A stretch of 52,159 nt of DNA, from NCBI GenBank assembly GCA_020201335.1, contig JAIVGZ010000035.1, positions 32,793-84,951 on the forward strand. Reading direction: 5' to 3'. Below the pieces are notes generated by a model, which had not been told where the DNA came from, did not search any database, and worked only from the letters and a program-made list of their open reading frames with translations. The position numbers and the translations under genes were made by a program. Of this stretch, positions 17,943 to 26,992 are shown one piece after another. Every line of letters starts with the position of its first letter. The first letter of the stretch is position 1. The stretch is from Natronospirales bacterium (GTDB lineage: Bacteria > Pseudomonadota > Gammaproteobacteria > Natronospirales > JAIVGZ01).

Positions 17943-19061
17943 TCAGAAGCGGTAGGTCGCGCGCAGATAAGCATCGTCGGTGCGGCGCGGCAGGAGCGGT
18001 GCAAACGGCACCGCAAGCTCCTCCCGGCGCCGGATGCGGGCGTGCAAGACCCACGAGGAGTGCAGCCGCCAAGCCCAGCGCAGCTCAAGCAGCGATTCAT
18101 TCGGCCGGAAATCGCTGGAAATCAGCCAGCCGTCATCCACCCGGCCGGCGACCAGCCCGAGGCTGTGGTTTGGCGCGAAATCGAGCAGGTTCAAGGAGAG
18201 CTGCCAGGCGAGGCCACCGGCGTCGCCGTTCGTGCCGGTCCCCATGACGACGCGGCGCGGCGTGTTTGGCGCATAACCGGCTTCAGCGCCGACGAGAATG
18301 CGCATGCCGGCCGCGCCGACGGGCCAGGCGGCCGCGCCGCGGAACGTGACTGCAAGGTAATCCGCGCGCGCCGGATTTGCGACGCCAAGCGGCCGCAGCG
18401 CATTCGGCGCCCAGGTGACCGCCACCACACGCTGGACCACCGGCCCCAGCGGCTCCGCCGCTTCGAGCGCTGCGAACAGCGTCGCACGCGCGTCGCCTTC
18501 CCCGAACCACAGCGGCTGGCGCTGCACATTGGTCGGCCCTTCGTGGTGGTTGTGCTGCGCTACGAAATGGGCTGTCCACGCCGGTCCGCTGTGCCGGAGC
18601 CAGAGTCCATCGGTCCAGGTGACGTCGAGATTGGGGCTGTCGTTCCGGTCGAGCGATTTCGGCGCGACGCCCTCAAGTTCGAAGCGCGTCTGGAAGCGCC
18701 CCGCGCGCAGCGTCCAGGCGTCGCGGAACCCGTACTCCGCGTAGAGTTCATCAAGCGTCGCATCGCCCTGGCGCAACCCTGTCGGTGAAGGTGCATACGG
18801 CTGGAACCAGAAACCCGTATCGTCCTGGCGGCTGTCCAGCACGGCCGCGAAGCGCGCAGCAAACTGCCAGTCGCCGGTACCGTACGTGGCCCGCACACGA
18901 GCCCGTGCGCGCAGGCTGTCGGTGTCGCTTAGCGCGCCGGCGCGGTTGCGCGTCTCGCTAGAGAGCCATCCCGCACGGATGTCGCCGCTGACGGTCACGG
19001 GTTCCGCCGCCGCCGGGGCGGCGGAGAGGAGAAGCGCGAGCAGCAGGGTCGTGCGTTTCAT
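17943..19061 (-). CDS. Porin-like outer-membrane protein
   Basis: 372 residues. Signal peptide ends in AAA; the mature protein has alternating strands with aromatic girdles and finishes in ATYRF, the terminal Phe that the BAM machinery recognises. Segments such as FEFGDARATL-like turns and TLRAGRFQTRFELEGVAPKSLDRND resemble phosphate/alginate-export-type porins, but the substrate is not clear. TATCGT (19068-19073, this strand) ends six bases before the start. Confidence 0.75.
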   Translation of the reverse strand: MKRTTLLLALLLSAAPAAAEPVTVSGDIRAGWLSSETRNRAGALSDTDSLRARARVRATYGTGDWQFAARFAAVLDSRQDDTGFWFQPYAPSPTGLRQGDATLDELYAEYGFRDAWTLRAGRFQTRFELEGVAPKSLDRNDSPNLDVTWTDGLWLRHSGPAWTAHFVAQHNHHEGPTNVQRQPLWFGEGDARATLFAALEAAEPLGPVVQRVVAVTWAPNALRPLGVANPARADYLAVTFRGAAAWPVGAAGMRILVGAEAGYAPNTPRRVVMGTGTNGDAGGLAWQLSLNLLDFAPNHSLGLVAGRVDDGWLISSDFRPNESLLELRWAWRLHSSWVLHARIRRREELAVPFAPLLPRRTDDAYLRATYRF

Positions 19062-19128
19062 CGGAATACGATAGCCGAACGACTGGCGTTTGCGCCTTGA
19101 CGGAGCGCAACCGGCACGCGGGTCTAGC

Positions 19129-19827
19129 TCATCCGCACTTCGAATCGCCGCAGTTCAGGCAGGTCATGCAACCGTCCATCATCACGACCGCAGTCGTGCT
19201 GCACTTTGCGCAGAGCTGAGCGCCGGCTGGAAACTCGTTTTCGACGAACGCGTCCTTCTGCTTCTGCGCGGCTTCGAACTCGGCACGCTTCTGCGCGATC
19301 AGCTGCTTCTGGTGGTCATCGAGCGTGTCCTTCTTCAACATACCGATTGTGATGAGGTGCTGTTCGATCACATAGCCGATCTCAGCGATGATTGACGGCA
19401 TGAATCTGCCGCCCGGCTTGAAGTAACCGCCGCGCGGGTCGAACACCGCCTTCAGCTCCTCGACCAGGAAGGTAACGTCGCCGCCCTTGCGGAACACAGC
19501 GGAGATAATCCGGGTCAGCGCGACGATCCACTGGAAGTGGTCGAGGTTCTTCGAGTTGATGAAGATCTCGAACGGCCGACGCATTTCATGGTCGGTGCCC
19601 TGGTTCAGCAGGATGTCGTTGATCGTGATGTACATCGCGTGGTCGGACACCGGCGTCTTGACCTTGTAGGTCGAGCCGACCAGCATGTCCGGGCGCTCGA
19701 GACGCTCATGCATCTGCACGACATTGGTGCCCGGCACAGGCTGCGGCGCGGGCTTCTTGAGCTCCGCTTTGTCCTCGGGCTTCACCACGTTGTAGCCGAC
19801 GATCTTCTTTTCGATTTTCACTGTCAT
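19129..19827 (-). CDS. nrdJb: B12-dependent ribonucleotide reductase, C-terminal subunit
   Basis: 232 residues corresponding to the C-terminal part of class II NrdJ, made as a separate protein as in P. aeruginosa. It has the TSCPD-type domain (KNLDHFQWIVALTRIISAVFRKGGDVTFLVEEL, in separate helices) and a cysteine-rich tail CAKCSTTAVVMMDGCMTCLNCGDSKCG, where the last cysteines act as the redox shuttle. I chose ATG 19827 because AGGA lies eight bases before it; a TTG at 19845 would overlap nrdJa by 4 bases. Confidence 0.94.
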   Translation of the reverse strand: MTVKIEKKIVGYNVVKPEDKAELKKPAPQPVPGTNVVQMHERLERPDMLVGSTYKVKTPVSDHAMYITINDILLNQGTDHEMRRPFEIFINSKNLDHFQWIVALTRIISAVFRKGGDVTFLVEELKAVFDPRGGYFKPGGRFMPSIIAEIGYVIEQHLITIGMLKKDTLDDHQKQLIAQKRAEFEAAQKQKDAFVENEFPAGAQLCAKCSTTAVVMMDGCMTCLNCGDSKCG

Positions 19828-19841
19828 TTCTTTCATCCTGC

Positions 19842-21983
19842 TCAATGCTTGCCGAAATACCCTTCCTTCAGGGCATCGAATAGATTTGCGGCGCTGTGGA
19901 CCTCGCCGTCGTACTCGACCTCTTCATCGCCTTTCAGCTCGACGGTGCTGCCGTCTTCAAGCTTGAAGCGGTAGGTCGTGTTCTGCAGGTCCTTTTCCTT
20001 GACCAGCACGCCCTGGAACGCTTCGGGGTTGAAGCGGAAGGTCGTGCAGCCCTTCAGGCCCTGCTCATACGCGTAGAGATAAATGTCCTTGAAGTCGCCG
20101 AACGGGTAGTCGGTCGGTACATTCGCGGTCTTCGAAATCGAAGAGTCAATCCACTTCTGCGCGGCCGCCTGGATGTCGACGTGCGCCTTCGGCGTGATGT
20201 CCTCTGCGGTGACGAAATACTCGGGCAGCCGCTCCTCCGCCTTGCTCGATCCTGGCAGCGCCGCCTGGTTGACGAGGTGGCGGTACGCGAGCAGCTCGAA
20301 CGAGAATACCGGCACCTTTTCCTTGCTCTTGCGACCCTCGCGGATCACATTCCGGAAGTAGTGGTGCGCGAAGCTCGGCTCGATGCCGTTGCTCGCGTTG
20401 TTCGCGAGCGACAACGAAATCGTGCCGGTCGGTGCGATCGAAGAGTGGTGCGTGAAGCGTCCGCCGACCTCGGCGAGTTCCTCCACGAGCTCCGGCGCGA
20501 CCGCAGCGACCTTCTGCATGTAGCGTGAGTAGCGCGCGTGCAGGATGCGGCCGGGAACCTTGTCGCCGACCTTCCAACCGTCCTTCACCATGTCGGGGCG
20601 CAGGCGAAGCATCGCCGGCGTGACTTCGAACTCCTCTAGCATGATCGGCGCCGGCCCCTTCTCCTTCGCGAGGTCGAGCGCAGTCTGCCAACCGGCCAGC
20701 GACATCTCGCGCGAGACCGCTTCGGTGAACTCGAGCGACTCGGGCGAGCCATATGCCATGCGCATCATCGTGAGCGTCGAGCCAAGACCGAGGAAGCCCA
20801 TGCCATGACGGCGCTTACGCAGGATCTCGTCGCGCTGCTGGTCGAGCGGCAAGCCGTTGATCTCGACGACATTGTCGAGCATCCGCGTGAACACTGAGAC
20901 GACTTTGCGGTACTCGTCCCAGTCGAAGCGCGCCTTCTCCGTAAACGGGTCGACGACGAACTTGGTCAGGTTGACCGAGCCGAGCAAGCACGAACCGTAC
21001 GGTGGCAAAGGCTGCTCTCCGCACGGATTGGTCGCACGAATGTTCTCGGTCCACCAGTTGTTGTTCATCTCGTTGACCTTGTCGATCAGGATGAACCCGG
21101 GCTCGGCGAAGTCGTAGGTCGAGGTCATAATCATGTCCCACAACCGGCGCGCCTTCAGCGTCTTGTAGACGCGGCACGCGACCAGGCCTTCCTCGTTCGC
21201 GACATAGCCGCGCGTCGTCGGCCATTCGCGCCAGACGACTGCATCGCCATCTGTAAGGTCAGCGCCAGCCGCCTCGCCTTCTGCTATAGGGAAGGTCAGG
21301 CGCCAGTCGGCATCGGCCTTTACCGCTTCCATGAACTCGTGCGTGATCAGCAGCGACAGGTTGAAGTTGCGCAGCCGTCCGTCCTCGCGCTTCGCGCGGA
21401 TGAAGTCCATCACATCCGGATGGCTGACGTCGAAGGTCCCCATCTGCGCGCCGCGACGGCCACCGGCCGATGACACGGTGAAGCACATCTTGTCGTAAAC
21501 ATCCATGAACGAAAGCGGACCGGAGGTGTATGCGCCTGCGCCGGCGACGAACGCGCCGCGCGGCCGCAGCGTCGAGAATTCGTAACCGATACCGCAGCCT
21601 GCCTTCAGCGTCAGCCCGGCCTCGTGGACCTTGCCGAGGATGTCGTCCATCGAGTCGCGGATCGTGCCGGACACCGTGCAGTTGATTGTGGAGGTCGCGG
21701 GCTTGTGCTCGAGCGCGCCGGCGTTCGAAGTGATGCGGCCAGCGGGGATTGCCCCGCGGCGCAGTGCCCACAGGAACCGTTCGAGCCAGTGCTCGCGGAC
21801 CTCCGGGGCCTCGACCTCTGAGAGCGCCGCAGCGACGCGGCGCCAAGTGTGGTCGACCGTCTCGTCGACGATCACGCCGTCCTTCGTCTTCAATCGGTAT
21901 TTCTTGTCCCAGATATCCTGCGAGGCTTCCTGGACCGGAATGTCTGTGGTGGTTTGCGGCATCACCTTCACTGCTTGCTTCAT
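19842..21983 (-). CDS. nrdJa: B12-dependent ribonucleotide reductase, catalytic subunit
   Basis: 713-residue catalytic chain of adenosylcobalamin-dependent class II reductase, which makes deoxyribonucleotides with or without oxygen. The ten-stranded barrel is seen with TINCTVSGT (first redox cysteine), NPCGEQPLPPYGSCLLGSVNL (radical cysteine region) and the phosphate-binding stretch near APTGTISLSLANNASNG. The start ATG 21983 follows CAGGAG by about 12 bases; the frame is open further upstream across the operator, but that would place start codons inside the NrdR box. Downstream nrdJb completes the enzyme. Confidence 0.96.
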   Translation of the reverse strand: MKQAVKVMPQTTTDIPVQEASQDIWDKKYRLKTKDGVIVDETVDHTWRRVAAALSEVEAPEVREHWLERFLWALRRGAIPAGRITSNAGALEHKPATSTINCTVSGTIRDSMDDILGKVHEAGLTLKAGCGIGYEFSTLRPRGAFVAGAGAYTSGPLSFMDVYDKMCFTVSSAGGRRGAQMGTFDVSHPDVMDFIRAKREDGRLRNFNLSLLITHEFMEAVKADADWRLTFPIAEGEAAGADLTDGDAVVWREWPTTRGYVANEEGLVACRVYKTLKARRLWDMIMTSTYDFAEPGFILIDKVNEMNNNWWTENIRATNPCGEQPLPPYGSCLLGSVNLTKFVVDPFTEKARFDWDEYRKVVSVFTRMLDNVVEINGLPLDQQRDEILRKRRHGMGFLGLGSTLTMMRMAYGSPESLEFTEAVSREMSLAGWQTALDLAKEKGPAPIMLEEFEVTPAMLRLRPDMVKDGWKVGDKVPGRILHARYSRYMQKVAAVAPELVEELAEVGGRFTHHSSIAPTGTISLSLANNASNGIEPSFAHHYFRNVIREGRKSKEKVPVFSFELLAYRHLVNQAALPGSSKAEERLPEYFVTAEDITPKAHVDIQAAAQKWIDSSISKTANVPTDYPFGDFKDIYLYAYEQGLKGCTTFRFNPEAFQGVLVKEKDLQNTTYRFKLEDGSTVELKGDEEVEYDGEVHSAANLFDALKEGYFGKH

Positions 21984-22031
21984 CGAGGGGTAAGCTCCTG
22001 TTCTTATTGGTTCTGCCGAAACCGGCTCCCC

Positions 22032-22069
22032 TTGTGTTTGGAATATTACGGAACACAACATCTTGTGTT
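22032..22069 (-). promoter_or_regulatory. NrdR-type operator of nrdJ
   Basis: AACACAACATCTTGTGTT (22052-22069) is a near-perfect palindrome that fits the known NrdR box ACAC-WATATCTTGTGT. A second TTGTGT half-site begins at 22032, exactly 31 bases (three helical turns) from the equivalent base of the main box, the spacing seen in known NrdR operators. It lies between the promoter and the nrdJ start. Confidence 0.8.
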
Positions 22070-22081
22070 TCCGAAGGCCTA

Positions 22082-22110
22082 ACTGTAGGGGGCAAGCCGA
22101 GCGCTGTCAA
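22082..22110 (-). promoter_or_regulatory. Sigma-70 promoter of nrdJab
   Basis: On the minus strand TTGACA (22105-22110) and TACAGT (22082-22087) are separated by exactly 17 bases. The transcription start would be near 22075, leaving about 90 bases before nrdJa with the NrdR box just downstream. The leader is too short for a full cobalamin riboswitch. Confidence 0.8.
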
Positions 22111-22306
22111 GAGACCTTAAGGCATAAATAAAGGTTTGCTAAACAAACGCTTGCGGATTATTGCTCACATTTTAGATAGTCGAAGAATCTTGTTGATTTT
22201 CCAACAGCTTAGGCGTACGCAAATAGGTCAAAATAGAACTTTTCGGCGCGTCCAGTGTCCGTTCGCAGACGGGCCCGCCACCTGTTTGCCACCCCATGGA
22301 GAATAA

Positions 22307-23686
22307 ATGAAGCTACTGCACCTGCTCGCCGCCGCCCTGTTCACCGCCGCAACCGTGTTGCCGGTTGCCCCAGCCGCGGCCCAGTTACCAGTCGCCGTCG
22401 ATGGTGAGGCACTGCCGTCGCTGGCGCCGATGCTGCAGCGGACCGTACCGGCCGTCGTGAACATCTCAACGCGCGGCACCGTGCAGACGCAGCGTAACCC
22501 GATGTTCAACGACCCGTTCTTCCGGCGCTTCTTCTCGATGCCGGACCAACCGCAGGAGCGCGAAGTAGCGAGCCTGGGCTCGGGCGTCATCGTGGACGCA
22601 GAACGCGGCCTCGTCCTGACGAACAACCATGTCGTAGCGAATGCAACCGAAATCCGCGTGACACTGCAGGACGGCCGCGAGCTGGTCGCCGAAGTTGTCG
22701 GCACCGACGAGGGGACCGACGTGGCGCTGCTCAAGGTCGAAGGCGCTAATCTGACTGCGCTCCCGATGTCGAACTCCGACGCGCTCGAAGTCGGCGACTT
22801 TGTCGTCGCAATCGGTAACCCGTTCGGGCTCGGCCAGACGGTCACATCGGGCATTGTCAGCGGCCTCGGGCGCGCGCTGCTGATGCGCGGGCCGCAGAGC
22901 TTTGAGGACTTCATCCAAACCGACGCCGCAATCAATCGCGGCAACTCCGGCGGTGCACTGGTCAACCTGCGCGGCGAACTTGTGGGCATCAACACTGCAA
23001 TCCTGTCAGGCACCGGCGGGAACATCGGCATCGGCTTCGCGATCCCGGCGAATATGGCGCGCTATGTGATGGAGCAGCTACTCGAGCACGGCGAAGTCCG
23101 CCGAGGCGTACTCGGCATCAACATCCAGAATCTTGATGCGGAGCTCGCTGAGGCGCTCGGCACCTCGGAGCGTCAGGGCGTCGTCGTGACCAATGTCGCC
23201 GAGGGTTCCTCAGCCGAGGAAGCGGGCATCCGCGCCGGCGACGTGATCATCTCGGTCAATGGACGCGCGGTCACGCACTGGAACGAACTGCGCAACCAGC
23301 TCGGAATGATTCGCGTCGGCGAGCGCGTGCGGCTTGAGGTGATTCGCGACGGTGAACGCCGTACCGTCAACGCACGAATTGGCGAGCTCGCGACAGCTGA
23401 AGTCGCCGCCGACACGCTGCACCCTGGCCTGCGCGGCGCGACCTTCTCCAACATCCCGGAGACTTCGCCGCTGTTTGGCCGCGTGCAGGGCGCGCAGGTG
23501 ACTTCGGTCGAGCCTGGTTCCGCAGCTGCACGGGCGCGGTTGCAGCCCGAGGACGTGATCACCACGGTCAACCGTCAGGATGTCGGCAATGTGGACGACC
23601 TGCGGCGGCTGGCGGCGCCGGGGCAACCGCAGCTGCTGCTCACCGTGCGACGCGGCAACGGCGTTCAGTTCATCGTCATTCGCTAA
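22307..23686 (+). CDS. degQ: Periplasmic serine protease DegQ/MucD type
   Basis: 459-residue HtrA-family protease and chaperone of the periplasm. Signal peptide ends at AAA-Q near residue 26. The catalytic triad is His108 (NNHVV), Asp138 (GTDVALLK) and Ser214 (GNSGGAL). Two PDZ domains follow, near 265-360 and 370-455 (GVVVTNVAEGSSAEEAGIRAGDVI and AQVTSVEPGSAAARARLQPEDVI, read as two halves). The loop LA is short, so it resembles DegQ/MucD more than DegP. ATG is preceded by GGAGA. A terminator follows. Confidence 0.95.
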   Translation: MKLLHLLAAALFTAATVLPVAPAAAQLPVAVDGEALPSLAPMLQRTVPAVVNISTRGTVQTQRNPMFNDPFFRRFFSMPDQPQEREVASLGSGVIVDAERGLVLTNNHVVANATEIRVTLQDGRELVAEVVGTDEGTDVALLKVEGANLTALPMSNSDALEVGDFVVAIGNPFGLGQTVTSGIVSGLGRALLMRGPQSFEDFIQTDAAINRGNSGGALVNLRGELVGINTAILSGTGGNIGIGFAIPANMARYVMEQLLEHGEVRRGVLGINIQNLDAELAEALGTSERQGVVVTNVAEGSSAEEAGIRAGDVIISVNGRAVTHWNELRNQLGMIRVGERVRLEVIRDGERRTVNARIGELATAEVAADTLHPGLRGATFSNIPETSPLFGRVQGAQVTSVEPGSAAARARLQPEDVITTVNRQDVGNVDDLRRLAAPGQPQLLLTVRRGNGVQFIVIR

Positions 23687-23714
23687 AAAAAAGCCCCGCT
23701 AATGCGGGGCTTTG
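23684..23714. terminator. Bidirectional terminator, degQ / barrel gene
   Basis: AAGCCCCGC (23691-23699) pairs with GCGGGGCTT (23704-23712) around TAAT. On the minus strand it is followed by eight T, a strong end for the barrel gene; on the plus strand there are only three T after the stem, right after degQ. Confidence 0.9.
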
Positions 23715-23732
23715 ATTCAGAACAAGGAGCGA

Positions 23733-24311
23733 TTAGAACGAGAAGCGAACGCCCAGGCGGCTCAGCCTGTCGCCATCGGAGAAATCGAATCCACCGGACA
23801 GCCCGAAGTTATTGGTGAAGTGCCACACCGCACCCACGCCGATAGACGTGTCGGAGCCACTGACGTCGGTATGCGTGACGAACGCGTTCAGCTCGAACTG
23901 CGGCGCGACCATGGAGCGGATTCCGCCCTGCACCATCCAGCCGTTGTCACTGTCGCTGCCGAATCCGGTGACACGCGCTCCCGCGCGCACAAAGCCGAGC
24001 CGGGCGACGAAATCGGTGGTCGGGTTCAGCGGCATGTTCCAACCGCCTGCGAGCGTCGTGACGTCGGCGCTAAGGATGCCTTCGCTGACACGGATATAGT
24101 CGGCGACGATGTGGAACTGCTCCGCGAGCGCGAACGAGCCGGTCAGCCCGTAGCCGTCGATGCTGCCGCCGCCGTCGAGGTCGAGGTCAACGTAGCCGAT
24201 GTCGACATAGTTGTACGACGGCCCCGTCGGGTTCGCGGAAGCGACACCCGCGGTCGAGATCATGACTGCCAACGCGGCGATGGCTACACCGCGGGTTTGA
24301 TTGTTGCGCAT
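23733..24311 (-). CDS. Small outer-membrane beta-barrel (opacity/YfaZ-like)
   Basis: 192 residues. The signal peptide ends in ASA near 26. The mature protein starts YNYVDIGYVDLDLDGGGSIDGYG, as in eight-stranded opacity-type barrels, shows repeated amphipathic strands (GLTGSFALAEQFHIVADY, FVARLGFVRAGA) and ends RLGVRFSF with terminal Phe. Function is unknown. GGAGCAA precedes the ATG and a strong terminator follows, so it is a single-gene unit. Confidence 0.8.
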   Translation of the reverse strand: MRNNQTRGVAIAALAVMISTAGVASANPTGPSYNYVDIGYVDLDLDGGGSIDGYGLTGSFALAEQFHIVADYIRVSEGILSADVTTLAGGWNMPLNPTTDFVARLGFVRAGARVTGFGSDSDNGWMVQGGIRSMVAPQFELNAFVTHTDVSGSDTSIGVGAVWHFTNNFGLSGGFDFSDGDRLSRLGVRFSF

Positions 24312-24418
24312 CAGAGTTGCTCCTTGAGCTTTGGTGATGTTGTGGTTAACGCCGCCCCATGGTCGGCGCGCAAAGAATATCGCGTTTTACGCCTGAACGT
24401 GTGCTGAACCAAAGTGCG

Positions 24419-25222
24419 CTAGCCGACCAACAGGCGCACTCCGATCGCGACCAGCGCGACCGCGAATACGCGGCGCAACGCCAGCGCCGGCACCCGGTGT
24501 GCGGCGCGCACACCGAGCGGCGCCGTAAGCATCGCAATCGCACCGAGCGTCAAAGCTACCGGCCAGACAACGAAGCCCGTGCTGCCCGGTGGGAGCCCGA
24601 CTGATCCGATTCCAGCGACAGCAAATCCGGCCGCGCCGGCGATTGCGATCGGCATGCCTGCGGCAGCCGCGGTTCCTACCGCGTTGATCATCGGTCGGTT
24701 GCACCAAACGAGGAACGGCGCGGTAAGTACACCCCCACCAATTCCGACCAGCGCCGCGACCAGACCGACGCCGGTGCCAGCAGCGGCCAGCCCAACTCGA
24801 CCGGGTAACGCACGCTGCGGTGAGGTGCGGATGAAGCCGGCCATCTGGAACGCGACAGCAAACAGAAACACGCCAAACACGCGGCGCAATGCGTCACCGC
24901 TCAGCGCCGCTGCGACCGCCGCGCCGAACAAAGCGCCGATAACAAGCCCCGGCAACAATGCGCGCCAGACCGGCCATTCGACGCTGCCGCGCCGGGCATG
25001 CGCCCAGACCGATGACGCAGAAGCGAGGATGATTGCGGCAAGTGAGCTACCGACCGCCGCGTGCATCGCCAGGTCCGCCGGGACGCCCTGCGCGGCGAGG
25101 ATTGCGAGCAGCGCGGGCACGAATATCAGGCCGCCACCGACGCCCAGCAGTCCGGCGAGAAAGCCCGCTACCAGCCCTGCGCCCGCGACCGCGGCCAGGA
25201 GGGTCGCGATTTCAGCGTCCAT
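24419..25222 (-). CDS. TauE/SafE family membrane transporter
   Basis: 267 residues with about eight membrane helices in two homologous halves. The family motifs are AGFLAGLLGVGGGLIFVPALL near residues 18-38 and VAALVGIGGGVLTAPFLVW near 154-172. Members export sulfite, sulfoacetate or other small organosulfur anions; the substrate here is not evident. Its start codon is 18 bases from that of the divergent DUF2914 gene. Confidence 0.92.
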   Translation of the reverse strand: MDAEIATLLAAVAGAGLVAGFLAGLLGVGGGLIFVPALLAILAAQGVPADLAMHAAVGSSLAAIILASASSVWAHARRGSVEWPVWRALLPGLVIGALFGAAVAAALSGDALRRVFGVFLFAVAFQMAGFIRTSPQRALPGRVGLAAAGTGVGLVAALVGIGGGVLTAPFLVWCNRPMINAVGTAAAAGMPIAIAGAAGFAVAGIGSVGLPPGSTGFVVWPVALTLGAIAMLTAPLGVRAAHRVPALALRRVFAVALVAIGVRLLVG

Positions 25223-25239
25223 GCGTATACTCGGAATAC

Positions 25240-25608
25240 ATGCGAATCGCGCCCGCTATCGTACTGATGTGCATCGCCCTGCCGGCGGCCGGCGAACCGA
25301 CCGTTGCGCGTGCGCAGTTCACCACCGGAGTCGTCGAACGTGAGCCGGTCGACGCGCTCGAGCGTGCCTCGACCGGCGACGGCCGGGTCCGCTTCTTCAC
25401 TGAATTGCACGGCCTAGCGGGCGAGACCGTGGTCCACCGCTGGGAACACGGTGGCCGGGTGATGGCCGAGGTACCGATTGAGGTCGGCGCCGAAAGGTGG
25501 CGTGCGTGGTCGAGCAAGCGGATCCTTCCTGCGTGGACCGGCGTGTGGCAGGTCAGCGTGGTGACCGGCGACTCCGTCCTCGGCACTTGGACGCTGGTCA
25601 TAGACTGA
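25240..25608 (+). CDS. DUF2914 protein, exported
   Basis: 122 residues with a signal peptide (residues 1-18) and a DUF2914 domain: EREPVDALER, RVRFFTELHGLAGETVVHRWEHGG split by a short turn, VGAERWRAWSSKRI and TGVWQVSVV. It is a small all-beta domain with no known role. TATACT (25226-25231) ends eight bases before ATG 25240, with no ribosome site. It converges with the aldehyde dehydrogenase gene, leaving 3 bases between the stops. Confidence 0.88.
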   Translation: MRIAPAIVLMCIALPAAGEPTVARAQFTTGVVEREPVDALERASTGDGRVRFFTELHGLAGETVVHRWEHGGRVMAEVPIEVGAERWRAWSSKRILPAWTGVWQVSVVTGDSVLGTWTLVID

Positions 25609-25611
25609 CGG

Positions 25612-26958
25612 TCAGGCGATCCAGATGGATTTGGTGTTGACGAATTCGTACAGGCCATCCCGCGCGAGTTCCCGGCCGTAACCCGAAGCCTTTACGCCGC
25701 CGAACGGCAGGCGCGCATCACTCTTCACCATTCCATTGACGAACGCGAGACCGCTCTCGAAGGCGCGCGCGAAGCGTTCGCCGCGTGCTGCATCCTGCGT
25801 CCAGACCGAAGCGCCGAGTCCGAAGCGGCTCCCGTTCGCAAGCGCGAGCGCGTGCGCGTCGTCGCGTGCACGCAGCACCGCGGCAACAGGGCCGAACAAC
25901 TCTTCGTCGGCCGCCGGCATCCCGGGCACCACGCCATACAACACCGTCGCCCGGTAGTAAGCACCGGGGCCAGGGACCGCTTCACCACCGGTCGCGCAAC
26001 GCGCGCCAGCGGCGATTGAATCGACGACCTGGCGGTGTAGTTCGTCGCGCAAGTCGGCGCGCGCGAGCGGTGCAAGGTTGCGCCCCGGCTCCAAAGCGGC
26101 GGCGCGCGCCGCGAAGCCCTCGACGAACGCATCGTGAATCGCGTCTGCAACGATGAAGCGCTTTGCCGCGATGCAGCTCTGGCCGGCGTTCTGGAAGCGC
26201 GCGGTGACCGCGACCTCGAGCGTGCGCGGAAGGTCGGCATCGTCCAGCACGACGAACGCATCCGATCCGCCGAGCTCGAGCACACTCTTTTTCAGTGCAC
26301 CGGCGGCGGCGGTCGCCACCGCACGCCCTGCTGACTCGCTGCCTGTCAGCGTGACCGCGCGTACGCGCGGGTCTTCAATCAGGCGTGCCACGTCGCCGCT
26401 TTCAATGAGCAATGTCTGGAATACGCCGGGAGGTGCGCCCGCGTCGGCGAACAATCGCTCGAGCGCCAGCGCGCACTGCGGCACATTCGACGCGTGCTTC
26501 AACAGGCCGACGTTACCTGCGGCAAGCGCCGGTGCCGCGAAGCGCACCACTTGCCAGAACGGGAAATTCCACGGCATCACGGCCAACACAACGCCGAGTG
26601 GCTGGCGGGCGACGAGGCTGCGGGTGGCGTCGGTGCTTATGACTTCATCGGCGAGCCATGCGGCAGCATGCTGAGCGTAGAAAGAGAATGCGGTGCCGCA
26701 CTTGTCGACTTCCGCCAGCGCTTCGCGCTCGAGCTTGCCCATCTCCAGTGTGGCCAGCGCCGCCAGCGTTTCACGTCGTTCGGAGAGCAGCTCAGCGCAC
26801 CGCGTAAGTACGGCAACGCGCACTGCAACCGGTGTCGTCGCCCAATCGGGGGCAGCAGCAGTCGCTGCGGCAAGCCGCTCTTCAGTGGCCGCCGCGTCGT
26901 GCGCCGCGAATTCCGCTTCGCGCTTGCCGGATGCGGGGTTGATTGACGCAAATGCCAT
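25612..26958 (-). CDS. NAD(P)-dependent aldehyde dehydrogenase, succinate-semialdehyde type
   Basis: 448 residues. The catalytic cysteine is in [10 protein letters not shown] near 262, the base in [10 protein letters not shown] near 228, and the cofactor loop in [12 protein letters not shown] near 200. [13 protein letters not shown] near 129 and [13 protein letters not shown] near the end fit the short Sad/YneI branch of succinate-semialdehyde dehydrogenases. No transaminase for 4-aminobutyrate is adjacent, so the physiological aldehyde is uncertain. GGAGGG lies just before the ATG, unlike its divergent neighbour slt. Confidence 0.9.
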   Translation of the reverse strand: MAFASINPASGKREAEFAAHDAAATEERLAAATAAAPDWATTPVAVRVAVLTRCAELLSERRETLAALATLEMGKLEREALAEVDKCGTAFSFYAQHAAAWLADEVISTDATRSLVARQPLGVVLAVMPWNFPFWQVVRFAAPALAAGNVGLLKHASNVPQCALALERLFADAGAPPGVFQTLLIESGDVARLIEDPRVRAVTLTGSESAGRAVATAAAGALKKSVLELGGSDAFVVLDDADLPRTLEVAVTARFQNAGQSCIAAKRFIVADAIHDAFVEGFAARAAALEPGRNLAPLARADLRDELHRQVVDSIAAGARCATGGEAVPGPGAYYRATVLYGVVPGMPAADEELFGPVAAVLRARDDAHALALANGSRFGLGASVWTQDAARGERFARAFESGLAFVNGMVKSDARLPFGGVKASGYGRELARDGLYEFVNTKSIWIA

Positions 26959-26992
26959 GGGGCCCTCCGGAAAACACCGCTATAGTATCAGC

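Larger units (their letters stand above)
21984..22306. other. Divergent intergenic region nrdJa / degQ
   Basis: About 320 bases, AT-richer than its surroundings. Its left part holds the nrdJ promoter and NrdR-type operator. The rest contains small inverted repeats GTTTG/CAAAC (22134-22148) and TGTTG/CAACA (about 22191-22206). A weak + strand pair TTGCGG (22151-22156) and TAGATA (22173-22178) might start degQ. GAACTT at 22236-22241 recalls a sigma-E -35 box but lacks a good -10 partner. Confidence 0.6.

Noticed and set aside
19129-22061. Separate nrdJa and nrdJb as a frameshift of one gene
   Set aside because: The split with a short overlap is the normal arrangement in Pseudomonas aeruginosa, and nrdJb has its own ribosome site and start.
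21984-22110. Cobalamin riboswitch upstream of nrdJ
   Set aside because: The leader from the predicted start to nrdJa is about 90 bases, shorter than a cobalamin riboswitch, and no B12 box is seen; an NrdR box explains the conserved-looking sequence.
22236-22263. Sigma-E promoter for degQ (GAACTT)
   Set aside because: The -35-like box is present but the -10 at the right spacing (TCCGTT) is poor.
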